From an uncultured Pseudomonadota bacterium (GTDB lineage Bacteria > Desulfobacterota_B > Binatia > UBA9968), in contig CAMLCX010000005.1 of NCBI GenBank assembly GCA_946478635.1, positions 1-34,019 of the forward strand: a stretch of 34,019 nucleotides of DNA, read 5' to 3'. A program made the position numbers and the translations under genes. The notes below the pieces were generated by a model that had not been told where the DNA came from, did no database searches, and saw only the letters and a list, made by a program, of their open reading frames with translations. Positions 27,155-34,019 of the stretch are shown one piece after another; within the stretch, counting starts at the first letter, position 1; each line of letters opens with the position of its first letter.

Positions 27155-27309
27155 TGGGTCCCTGGGGTTTTGTCTCTCTCGCATATGGAATTGTGTGGGG
27201 AACCCTCGTGGTGTATCTGATTTTCTTGAAGCGCCGTTATAGCCGCGCTACAGTCGAGCTCGATCAGCTCAGGCCTATGGGAGAGACTGGTGGCGATGAA
27301 AAAAAATAG
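27154..27309 (+). CDS. ccmD: Small heme exporter protein CcmD
   Basis: This 51-residue protein has one membrane helix (about 8-26) followed by a basic stretch (LKRRYSR) and an acidic tail, the layout of CcmD, which stabilises CcmABC binding to CcmE. ATG at 27154 shares one base with the ccmC stop. The C-terminal 20 bases overlap the start of ccmE in another frame. It is easily missed by size filters. The call rests on position, size and topology because CcmD sequences are poorly conserved. Confidence 0.85.
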   Translation: MGPWGFVSLAYGIVWGTLVVYLIFLKRRYSRATVELDQLRPMGETGGDEKK

Positions 27310-27739
27310 GCGTTTCTTGATCGGCGGCATCATTATTCTTGCCGCGCTCTCCTATATGATCTACGGCGGCATGCAGGAAGCGATCGTCTATTTCGTCACG
27401 CCATCGGAACTCAAGGCCAACGAGCGCGCCTCCGCGGACAAATTTCTCCGCATGGGCGGCATGGTCGTCAAAGGCTCGCTGAATAAAAACCTCGACACTC
27501 TAACTTACCGCTTCGATCTCACCGACGGCACGGCGACATTTCCGGTATTTTTCAAGGGCGTGCCGCCGGATCTTTTTACCGAAGGCAAAGGCGCCGTCGT
27601 CGAAGGACGGATCGGCGCCGACGGCGTGTTCCAAGCAACGACGATTATGGCCAAGCACGCGGAAGAATATAGTCCCCACGCCAACGGCAAACCTCCTTCA
27701 AAGAGCTTCGTTCCGGGCCAGGAAGCCGTCGCCAAGTGA
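27290..27739 (+). CDS. ccmE: Periplasmic heme chaperone CcmE
   Basis: CcmE binds heme covalently through a histidine and passes it to the CcmFH ligase. The 149-residue protein has an N-terminal anchor (about 9-26) and the OB-fold domain, with AKHAEEYSPH (121-130) carrying the heme-binding His123 and Tyr127, as in the family motif. GTG at 27290 starts the longest frame; ATG at 27296, two codons in, is an equally possible start. It overlaps ccmD by up to 20 bases and its stop overlaps the ccmF GTG by four bases. Confidence 0.94.
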   Translation: MAMKKNRRFLIGGIIILAALSYMIYGGMQEAIVYFVTPSELKANERASADKFLRMGGMVVKGSLNKNLDTLTYRFDLTDGTATFPVFFKGVPPDLFTEGKGAVVEGRIGADGVFQATTIMAKHAEEYSPHANGKPPSKSFVPGQEAVAK

Positions 27740-29697
27740 CCTCGACCCTGGGCCACACGTCGGTTGTTTTGGCTTTGCTGGCCGCGTTTTTCGGCATCGT
27801 CTGCCCTATCGTTGCGGCGCGCGCGCGCCAAGAGCGCTTCTTGGCTTACGCGCGCTACGCGATTTTCACCCAGTTCGTTCTGGTGACGCTGGCAGCCGGC
27901 GCACTTATTTACGGCCTGATCGCTCTCGACTTTTCCATCAAGTACGTCGCCTTCAATACCACGCGCGCGACTCCCATTTACTATCGAGTGACCGGGCTGT
28001 GGGGCGCGCTCGAAGGTTCTCTCATGTTATGGGAGTGGGTGCTTATCATATTTTCCGGAATCACCGCGTCGCTCTATCGCGACCGCCATAGAGATACGAT
28101 GCCCTGGGTGATCATGATTTTCTCTATTGTGTCGTTTTTTTTCTTGACCGTGCTGGCTTTTGTATCCAATCCCTTCGAGACAGTGTCACCGGTGCCCCTC
28201 GACGGGCGCGGTTTGAATCCACTGCTCGAAGACGCCAACATGATGACCCATCCGCCGCTTCTCTACACCGGATTCGTCGGTCTCACCGTTCCCTACGCTT
28301 TTGCCATGGCCGCGCTGATCACGGGCAAGCTCGATGAAGCCTGGATCACCACTACGCGACGATGGACAATCATCGCGTGGTTCTTTTTGACGGTGGGAAA
28401 TCTGGTCGGCGCCTGGTGGTCGTATCACGTCCTCGGTTGGGGCGGCTATTGGGCCTGGGACCCGGTAGAGAACGCGGCGTTTATGCCCTGGTTGCCGGCG
28501 ACCGCTTTTCTCCACTCGATCCAGGTGCAGGAACGCCGCCGCATGCTCAAGGTCTGGAACCTTTCGTTGATTATCATCGCCTTCAGCCTGACCATCTTCG
28601 GCACCTTTCTCACGCGCTCCGGCATACTGTCGTCGATCCACGCCTTTTCCTCCGGGCCGGTGGGCGGCTTTTTTCTTGCCTTTCTGTCCCTTATTTTACT
28701 CGGTTCGTTCGGCCTGCTTGCGTACCGCGCCGATCTGTTGAAGGAACAACCGGAGCTCGACTCGATGGTGAGTCGCGAGTCGGCTTTTTTGCTGAATAAC
28801 ATCGTGCTGGTTTCGGCTTTGTTCACGATCTTTCTCGGCACGATTTTTCCGCTAATTTCCGAAGCGGTCGCCGGCGTTCAGGTCAGCGTCGGCGCGCCTT
28901 ATTTCAATTCCGTCACCGTCCCGCTGTTTTTATTTCTAGTCTTTCTCATGGGCGTCGGTCCGATGATCGCCTGGCGGCGCGCATCCTGGGACAATCTCAG
29001 GCGGAACTTTCTCTGGCCGGCCGCCGGATCGCTCGCCTTCGGCGTCGCCCTGTTCATCTGGAAAGTGAAAGAATTTTTGCCCTTGCTGGGCTTCACTTTG
29101 CTCGCGTTCGTGGTGGTCACGATTATTTACGACACGGTTCTGGCGCTGCGCGCGCGCAAGCGCATCGCCGGCGAAGGGATCGTTCGGGGACTCGTAACAC
29201 TCGCACGGCGCAATCAGCGCCGTTACGGCGGCTTGATCGTTCATCTCGGGGTTGTTTTAATCGTTCTGGGCATCGCCGGATCGATGACTTACAGCCTCGA
29301 AAAGGAAGCGACCCTGGCGCTCAAACAGGAGCTGAAGATCGGCAACTATCGTATTCAATTCGAAGGCTTGAAGGGCTCGCGCCAACCCACCCATTTTCGC
29401 GTCGAAGGCGCCTTCCGGGTGCTACACAACGGCAGCGACGAGGGAATCTTGAATCCGGCCCTGAAATTCTTTCCGACCCAGCAATCTCCCATCGGCCGCG
29501 CCGTGCACCAGAGTAGCCTGACTGAAGATATCTATCTCATCCTCTCCGGTTTCAGCGAGATCGATCGCAACCAGGCGACGCTAAAGGCGCTGGTGCGACC
29601 GCTGGTCATCTGGATGTGGATCGGCGGCTTCGTCATAGCTTTTGGAACTGTGGTCTGCATCTGGCCGATGAAAAAGAGCGAACTGACGGAATCTTGA
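27736..29697 (+). CDS. ccmF: Cytochrome c heme lyase subunit CcmF
   Basis: CcmF is the large membrane part of the ligase that attaches heme to apocytochrome c. The 653-residue protein has many membrane helices and the WWD motif WGGYWAWDPVEN (235-246), flanked by conserved histidines His172, His231 and His260. A periplasmic loop near the C-terminus (about 520-625) precedes a last helix. The start is GTG at 27736, overlapping ccmE by four bases. A gap of 106 bases containing short repeats separates it from ccmG, the only sizeable gap in the operon. Confidence 0.96.
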   Translation: MTSTLGHTSVVLALLAAFFGIVCPIVAARARQERFLAYARYAIFTQFVLVTLAAGALIYGLIALDFSIKYVAFNTTRATPIYYRVTGLWGALEGSLMLWEWVLIIFSGITASLYRDRHRDTMPWVIMIFSIVSFFFLTVLAFVSNPFETVSPVPLDGRGLNPLLEDANMMTHPPLLYTGFVGLTVPYAFAMAALITGKLDEAWITTTRRWTIIAWFFLTVGNLVGAWWSYHVLGWGGYWAWDPVENAAFMPWLPATAFLHSIQVQERRRMLKVWNLSLIIIAFSLTIFGTFLTRSGILSSIHAFSSGPVGGFFLAFLSLILLGSFGLLAYRADLLKEQPELDSMVSRESAFLLNNIVLVSALFTIFLGTIFPLISEAVAGVQVSVGAPYFNSVTVPLFLFLVFLMGVGPMIAWRRASWDNLRRNFLWPAAGSLAFGVALFIWKVKEFLPLLGFTLLAFVVVTIIYDTVLALRARKRIAGEGIVRGLVTLARRNQRRYGGLIVHLGVVLIVLGIAGSMTYSLEKEATLALKQELKIGNYRIQFEGLKGSRQPTHFRVEGAFRVLHNGSDEGILNPALKFFPTQQSPIGRAVHQSSLTEDIYLILSGFSEIDRNQATLKALVRPLVIWMWIGGFVIAFGTVVCIWPMKKSELTES

Positions 29698-29742
29698 GGC
29701 GGCTGCCGAGCCTTGGGCAAAGCGATACTGAGCGCATCTATC

Positions 29743-29784
29743 TGAAATTAGGAGTTTGTAATTTGAGATCTGAGATCGGCAATT
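29743..29784 (+). repeat. Degenerate heptamer repeat between ccmF and ccmG
   Basis: Six units of seven bases lie end to end: TGAAATT, AGGAGTT, TGTAATT, then two identical TGAGATC copies (29764-29777), then GGCAATT. The consensus is near TGAGATT. The array ends 19 bases upstream of the ccmG start and is much more AT-rich than the neighbouring genes. Confidence 0.55.
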
Positions 29785-29803
29785 CCGAGCAAAGCGAGGA
29801 CCC

Positions 29804-30370
29804 ATGCCCTGGCGTCGTTTAGTGCTCGTTGCCCTAATCGTCGGACCGATCCTTGGTTTGCTTGCCTTCGGATTTACGCGCGACGCGCGCTATATTACCT
29901 CGCCCTTGCTCGCCAAGCCGGCAACGCCGTTCACGGTGACGCTTTTCGACGGGCGCAAGATCACGCTGGACGATCTTCGGGGCAAAGCGGTGTTTCTCAA
30001 TTTCTGGGCGTCATGGTGTCCGCCCTGCCGGGACGAAGCAAGAGACTTGGAAGCGGCCTGGCAGAAGGTTAAAGACAAGAACATGGTCTTCATCGGCGTC
30101 GCATTGCAGGACCAAGACAAAAATTCTCTGGAGTTTCTCAAGGAATTCGAAGTCACCTACCCAAACGGCAGGGACGAGTCCGGCAAGATCGCGGTCGACT
30201 ACGGCACCTGGGGCATACCGGAAAGCTTTTTCATCGACCCCCAAGGCCGGATCACTTACAAACACGTGGGCGGCATTCGCGCCGCGCTCGTGTTGAGCAA
30301 AATTGAAGAAGCCGCCAAAAGCATTGCGAGCGCGCAGGAAGGCAAAGGCGACTACCAGGCAATCCGATGA
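29804..30370 (+). CDS. ccmG: Thiol:disulfide interchange protein CcmG (DsbE)
   Basis: CcmG is a membrane-anchored periplasmic thioredoxin that keeps the haem-binding cysteines of apocytochrome c or CcmH reduced. The 188-residue protein has an N-terminal anchor (about 6-24) and a thioredoxin fold with WASWCPPC (68-75; Cys72, Cys75) and the cis-proline loop GTWGIPESFFID (Pro139). ATG at 29804 has a GAGGA ribosome site. The stop overlaps the ccmH start by four bases (ATGA). Other TlpA-like thioredoxins look similar, but the operon position decides. Confidence 0.94.
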   Translation: MPWRRLVLVALIVGPILGLLAFGFTRDARYITSPLLAKPATPFTVTLFDGRKITLDDLRGKAVFLNFWASWCPPCRDEARDLEAAWQKVKDKNMVFIGVALQDQDKNSLEFLKEFEVTYPNGRDESGKIAVDYGTWGIPESFFIDPQGRITYKHVGGIRAALVLSKIEEAAKSIASAQEGKGDYQAIR

Positions 30371-32019
30371 AGACTCTGTTTCAGCGTTCACTATCCGTCG
30401 CTTACATCTTATTGGTCCTATTCCTCAATCCGCTCTTCGCCGCTGCGACACCCGATCTTGAAGAACAGACCCGCGAGATTGCCACGGAGCTGCGCTGCGT
30501 CGTCTGTCAAAACCTTTCGGTTGCCGACTCGCCATCCGAGATGGCCCAGCAAATGCGCGGCATCGTGCGCGAACAAGTCCAGGCCGGCAAGACCCCCGAA
30601 CAAATCAAAGAATTCTTTGTGTCGAAATACGGCGAGTGGGTTTTGCTGAAACCGAAGACAACCGGTTTTAGCTCTCTGTTATGGATCTTGCCCTATACTG
30701 CTCTGGTCGTTGGAATGCTGGCAGCACTTTGGTTCATTCGGCGCTGGTCGAGAACAAGGCAGATTCGCGCCGGGCAAACTAGCCAAAGTGGCGAGATGCT
30801 CCCAATTCAAAGTGATTTTTTGAAGGAAACATTTGATCAGCCGAACCTCGAGGATACGAGCCCGCGCGCCAAGTTATTGCGCGAGCGTGGCCGGCTCAAG
30901 GAAGAATTATCCGAGTTGGAATTCGACTTTCAATCCGGCAAGCTGTCAGAAGTCGACTACCTGACGCTCAAGCGCGAAATCGAAACCAGAGGCGCAACCG
31001 TCATGCAGCAGCTCGACGCCCTGCCGCCCGAACCAAAAACACCGAAGGAAAAACGGCCGCGCGCGGACGAGCCAAATGTCTTGCGCCAGAATCGTTTCCG
31101 CGGCTGGCAGCTTGTCGCCGGCGGCGTCTTCCTTTTGCTCTTCGGTCTGGCTCTCGGCGTCATGCTAACGCAATCCACTCGTCCGCGCGCATCCGAAAAT
31201 GATACCATCACCGGGGATTTTATGACGGGCACGCCTCCCGCATCCGAAAACGCTCAGACTGCGCTGAACGAAGGCAAACAAGCCTTTTCACAGCAGGATT
31301 TTCCCAAGGCGATCGACGCATTCAAAAAAGCTCTCGCGGCGGATCCGAACAATCCGGAAGCGCACGCTTACATGGGATTTATCTTGATCCAGGCAGGTCA
31401 TGGCGACGGCGCGCTGATGGCGTTCGACAAAGCGCTTGCGATCGCGCCCAATTTTCCCATGGCGCTTTGGGGTAGAGGCACCGTCTTGTACCAAGATAAA
31501 AAAGATTATGCTGGCGCCCGTGAGATCTTCGAACGTTTACTCAACATCGTCCCACCTGGCGAAGAACGCAATGAGATCGTGAAAGTGCTTGCCGAAATCC
31601 CGACAGGCGCTGGTCCAAAGAATCCCCCAAGCGCTCCGGCACCATCGCCTTCGGCTCCGGCGGCCTCATCCGCTCAGATTAGCGGCAAAATCACCGTGGA
31701 TCCCAAACTCAAACCCAATGTGGATCCGAACGTAGCACTCTTCATTATCGCACGACCTTCAGGCGGCGCAGGCGGACCTCCCCTTGCTGTCAAGAAAATC
31801 GACAAGCCTGCTTTCCCTCTAAATTATACCCTCGGCCAAGAAAACGTCATGATGCAAGGCATGCCGTTCGCCGGCAAAATCAACCTCACCGTGCGCCTCG
31901 ACAAAGACGGTAACGCAGCCACCCGCGGCCCCGGTGACATGACAGGCGAGTACAAGAAAAATCCCGTCGAAATCGGCGTAACGAATGTGGATGTTGTCAT
32001 CGATCAAGTTGCCCGGTAA
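30367..32019 (+). CDS. ccmH: CcmH-CcmI fusion, cytochrome c maturation protein
   Basis: This 550-residue protein joins two Ccm functions. The N-terminal part has a signal peptide (about 1-26), the redox motif LRCVVCQNLSVADS (Cys44, Cys47) of CcmH and a membrane helix (104-124). A cytoplasmic coiled-coil segment (160-220) and second membrane helix (247-268) lead to periplasmic TPR repeats (about 296-397), a Pro/Ala/Ser linker (413-436), and a C-terminal domain (437-550) with VALFIIARPSGGAGGPPLAV, typical of CcmI/CycH. CcmH reduces apocytochrome and CcmI holds its C-terminus. Fused forms are known, for example E. coli CcmH. It overlaps ccmG by four bases and ends the operon. Confidence 0.92.
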   Translation: MKTLFQRSLSVAYILLVLFLNPLFAAATPDLEEQTREIATELRCVVCQNLSVADSPSEMAQQMRGIVREQVQAGKTPEQIKEFFVSKYGEWVLLKPKTTGFSSLLWILPYTALVVGMLAALWFIRRWSRTRQIRAGQTSQSGEMLPIQSDFLKETFDQPNLEDTSPRAKLLRERGRLKEELSELEFDFQSGKLSEVDYLTLKREIETRGATVMQQLDALPPEPKTPKEKRPRADEPNVLRQNRFRGWQLVAGGVFLLLFGLALGVMLTQSTRPRASENDTITGDFMTGTPPASENAQTALNEGKQAFSQQDFPKAIDAFKKALAADPNNPEAHAYMGFILIQAGHGDGALMAFDKALAIAPNFPMALWGRGTVLYQDKKDYAGAREIFERLLNIVPPGEERNEIVKVLAEIPTGAGPKNPPSAPAPSPSAPAASSAQISGKITVDPKLKPNVDPNVALFIIARPSGGAGGPPLAVKKIDKPAFPLNYTLGQENVMMQGMPFAGKINLTVRLDKDGNAATRGPGDMTGEYKKNPVEIGVTNVDVVIDQVAR

Positions 32020-32113
32020 ACGGGAGGTTATAGAGCAGTCTATTGTTACTCGGTCAAGTCGATTCTTAAGGCACCAGCATCTGTTTCATTTTCGCGGCGA
32101 AGCCGGGCTCCAT

Positions 32114-32461
32114 TCATGCGAACTTTCGATAGATCGCGTCGGTCTTCGCCGCCATGATGAAATCGTTCTTGTGCAGGTTCTTGATTTTGTGCGTCCACCA
32201 GGTGACGGCCACCTTGCCCCACTCCGTGGTTAGGCGCGGGTGATGCCCCTCTTCTTCCGCCGCGGCGCCCACGGCGTCGGTGAACGCGATCGCATCCACG
32301 AAGTTTTTGAATTTGTACAGGCGATCCAGTTTCGGAATTGCATCTTCGGTGATGATCTGCCATTCGGGAATCTTGGGCTGCAATTCATTGATTTCTTCCG
32401 GCGTCACCGATGGCGCGCCGACCCGACACGCTACGCATTTTTGTTCGGTTAATTCTTCCAT
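32114..32461 (-). CDS. phhB: Pterin-4a-carbinolamine dehydratase
   Basis: The enzyme dehydrates 4a-hydroxytetrahydropterin, recycling the cofactor of aromatic amino acid hydroxylases; bacterial copies may also act in molybdopterin-related steps. The 115-residue protein has the catalytic GHHPRL motif (72-77, His73 and His74) and THKIKNLHKNDF with His91, in an otherwise typical sequence. The start at 32461 has GGAGG nine bases upstream; an upstream in-frame ATG at 32509 would translate a repeat array and is rejected. A phenylalanine hydroxylase gene is not seen. It is convergent with ccmH and lies 54 bases downstream of the luciferase-like gene. Confidence 0.93.
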   Translation of the reverse strand: MEELTEQKCVACRVGAPSVTPEEINELQPKIPEWQIITEDAIPKLDRLYKFKNFVDAIAFTDAVGAAAEEEGHHPRLTTEWGKVAVTWWTHKIKNLHKNDFIMAAKTDAIYRKFA

Positions 32462-32471
32462 CGTGCTGTTC

Positions 32472-32511
32472 CTCCAATATTCCAATACTCCCTTAATCCA
32501 GCACTCCAAAT
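32472..32511 (-). repeat. Degenerate octamer tandem repeat upstream of the pterin dehydratase gene
   Basis: On the plus strand five units lie end to end: CTCCAATA, TTCCAATA, CTCCCTTA, ATCCAGCA, CTCCAAAT. Read on the coding strand the consensus is near TATTGGAG, so the array contains Shine-Dalgarno-like GGAG bases and its last unit forms the ribosome site of the gene. It fills almost the whole gap to the luciferase-like gene. Confidence 0.65.
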
Positions 32512-32515
32512 ACTT

Positions 32516-33568
32516 TTAGAGCTTCGGCATGACTTCCGCCGCGAACTGCTCCATCGCTGCTTTCACCGACGCGTGCGGCACGGTGCCGATGTTGAACCAG
32601 GTGAGCAAATTCGTCGCGCCGGTTTTGTGGGTCAACTCTTTGATTTTCTCCACCGCTAGGCGCGAATCGCCGATCACCGCATGTCTTTCACAGATTGTCT
32701 CGAAAGCAACCTGCGCTCCCGCCGCCGTGCGAAGGCGGGCCGGCAATTCCACGCCGCGTTGAGTCAGCCAGGCGGTATAGTCCACCCGCATGTCCATAAT
32801 GGTCTTAAAATAACTCATGATGCCGGCTTCCGAGCGCGCCTTCGCTTCGGCCGTGGTCGGAGCCAAATGCATCGGCAGCAGCAAGCCGAGCTCGCGAGTC
32901 CTAGGATCGTGCCCATGTTGCTTCAAGCCACTCCAATAAGCCTGAGCATACTCGAGAACTTGCTCCGGCGTTCGGGTGTGAATCGGCAGGAACAAGTTCA
33001 CTCCCAGGCGCGCGCCAACCTCCACGCCATCGAGGGAGCTCGTGGCCATATGAATCGGCGGCAAAGGTTTTTGAACCGGCTTCGGATTGACGATCACTTC
33101 AGGAATATCGAAAAACTTTCCCTTGAACGTAAGCGTCTCTTCGGACCAGGCTTTTTGAATGATCGCGATCGCTTCGGCCATGTAGTCGTGGGTCGACTTG
33201 TGATCGGCGCCGAAGCATTCATAGGCCCGGCTATGCGGATGGCCGCCGCCGGCGGCGAACTCCATCCGTCCGTTGCTGACCAGATCGAGCATCGCCGCTT
33301 CTTCCGCGAGCTGCACCGGATGATGCACCGGCAGGGTGTTCACCGCCACGCCGAGTCGCAGCCGCTTGGTTCGCTGCGCCACCGCGCCGAGGACCACGTA
33401 GGGCGCCGACAAAAGCGAAAATTTCGGTTGGCAGTGAATTTCCGCAATCCAGTAAGCGTCGAAGCGCAGGCGGTCGGCGAGCTCGGCCTGCTCCATGAAC
33501 TCGTCGAGACGGGCAACCGGTGAAGACCCTTGCGGGCACTGGATTTCGGTGAAGAGACTGAATTTCAC
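32516..33568 (-). CDS. Luciferase-like flavin monooxygenase
   Basis: The 350-residue protein is a bacterial-luciferase-like TIM-barrel monooxygenase or oxidoreductase that uses reduced FMN or coenzyme F420. Family marks are the N-terminal MKFSLFTEIQ strand, YWIAEIHCQ near residues 39-46 (equivalent to the WxxEHH motif), LRLGVAVNTLPVHHPVQLAEE (70-90), the GRMEFAAGGGH segment and the substrate/cofactor loop PPIHMATSS. GTG at 33568 has AGGA eight bases upstream. The cofactor and substrate cannot be told from the sequence. It lies between a partial gamma-glutamyltransferase gene and the pterin dehydratase gene on the same strand. Confidence 0.9.
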   Translation of the reverse strand: MKFSLFTEIQCPQGSSPVARLDEFMEQAELADRLRFDAYWIAEIHCQPKFSLLSAPYVVLGAVAQRTKRLRLGVAVNTLPVHHPVQLAEEAAMLDLVSNGRMEFAAGGGHPHSRAYECFGADHKSTHDYMAEAIAIIQKAWSEETLTFKGKFFDIPEVIVNPKPVQKPLPPIHMATSSLDGVEVGARLGVNLFLPIHTRTPEQVLEYAQAYWSGLKQHGHDPRTRELGLLLPMHLAPTTAEAKARSEAGIMSYFKTIMDMRVDYTAWLTQRGVELPARLRTAAGAQVAFETICERHAVIGDSRLAVEKIKELTHKTGATNLLTWFNIGTVPHASVKAAMEQFAAEVMPKL

Positions 33569-33696
33569 TTAGGCATTCCTACAGATCCCATTAACTGATG
33601 ATTTAATAACGTCATCTTAGGGAGAAAATTTGGTTGCGTTCGCTGCCCTGTTCCGCGCAGGCAAGCTGCGGTCAGTTAAAATGGCCGCAAACAGTG

Positions 33697-34019
33697 CTAG
33701 TAACCGAGAGCGTAACCCACCCGGCGCGGATCGGCGCCGCCAAGCCAGCAACCGTTTTCACGGTCGCGCACGATAACCTTGGCGCTGCCGAAGGACCAGC
33801 GATCGACAGTTGAAATTTTGTGGCCTCTTTGGCGCAAGCCGTCCATGGTTTGCGCATCGAAGCCCTCCTCCATGCGCAAGGCTTCGGGCAGCTGATCTCG
33901 CGGCGGTGTGCCCGGCTGATGGCTCCAGCGCGGCGCTTCGACGGCGCTCTGGGGGTCCATCTGCAAATCGACCAGATCGTGAATGATTTGGAAATTGGTT
34001 TGCGGCTGTTCGTCGGCGC
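33697..34019 (-). CDS. ggt: Gamma-glutamyltransferase, C-terminal end (cut by the window edge)
   Basis: About 107 codons of the 3' end are present; the frame is open to the right edge. The fragment reads DEQPQTNFQIIHDLVDLQMDP, then AVEAPRW, and ends GGADPRRVGYALGY, the typical small-subunit C-terminus of gamma-glutamyltransferase, an N-terminal nucleophile hydrolase that cleaves gamma-glutamyl bonds of glutathione and related compounds, often in the periplasm. The catalytic threonine and signal peptide lie outside the window. A cephalosporin acylase is a related alternative. Confidence 0.88.
   Translation of the reverse strand, partial: ADEQPQTNFQIIHDLVDLQMDPQSAVEAPRWSHQPGTPPRDQLPEALRMEEGFDAQTMDGLRQRGHKISTVDRWSFGSAKVIVRDRENGCWLGGADPRRVGYALGY

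Noticed and set aside
32066..32113. Fifteen-codon minus-strand frame ending GFAAKMKQMLVP
   Set aside because: It looks like a protein C-terminus and could be a gene remnant, but is too short and overlaps the end of the pterin dehydratase region; no support.
32681..33523. 280-codon plus-strand open frame
   Set aside because: Antisense to the luciferase-like gene and without family resemblance.

Overview
The window is a compact, moderately GC-rich chromosomal segment of a Gram-negative, respiring bacterium. The signs are an outer-membrane lipid transport protein (MlaC), a complete System I cytochrome c maturation operon, an NADP-type isocitrate dehydrogenase with other TCA enzymes, and signal peptidase I. 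The gene order icd-mdh-sucC-sucD-ndk-rlmN-mtnP and the orphan xanthine-dehydrogenase-type and luciferase-like enzymes suggest an uncultured delta-proteobacterium-like lineage (Desulfobacterota, Binatota, Tectomicrobia or similar). That placement is inference. I see no tRNA, rRNA, CRISPR array, insertion sequence, phage or defence gene.

Layout. Positions 1-297 hold no gene I can support. From 298 to 3579, on the minus strand, lie mlaC, dgkA and an orphan molybdopterin-binding hydroxylase subunit. A small coiled-coil gene (3770-4057) stands alone on the plus strand. A long lhr-type helicase gene (4179-8606, minus) carries an in-frame 51-bp palindromic insertion. Two small single-pass membrane proteins follow (8809-9480). 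A long minus-strand run reads icd, mdh, sucC, sucD, ndk, rlmN, mtnP, pfkB-type kinase, glycosyltransferase, ugd, uxs-type decarboxylase, galE-like epimerase, lepA, lepB (24076 down to 9593), with most junctions overlapping or a few bases apart. A five-helix channel-like membrane protein (24206-24880, minus) is divergent from the plus-strand ccmABCDEFGH operon (25064-32019). At the right end, on the minus strand, are a pterin carbinolamine dehydratase, a luciferase-like monooxygenase and the C-terminal end of a gamma-glutamyltransferase cut by the window edge.

How the genes work together. The ccm genes export heme, load it on CcmE and attach it to apocytochromes reduced by CcmG and CcmH. The icd/mdh/sucCD block supplies TCA flux, and ndk can use nucleoside triphosphate made by succinyl-CoA synthetase. 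The sugar block converts UDP-glucose to UDP-glucuronate and UDP-xylose, perhaps epimerises the pentose, and ends in a membrane glycosyltransferase of the polyprenyl-phosphate type. mtnP salvages methylthioadenosine beside a sugar or nucleoside kinase.

Most of the window is housekeeping. The best leads are the codon-aligned palindrome inside lhr, three intergenic spots of degenerate 7- or 8-base tandem repeats just upstream of start codons, the predicted polyprenyl-pentose cassette, the mtnP-kinase pair, and the pair of small membrane proteins.
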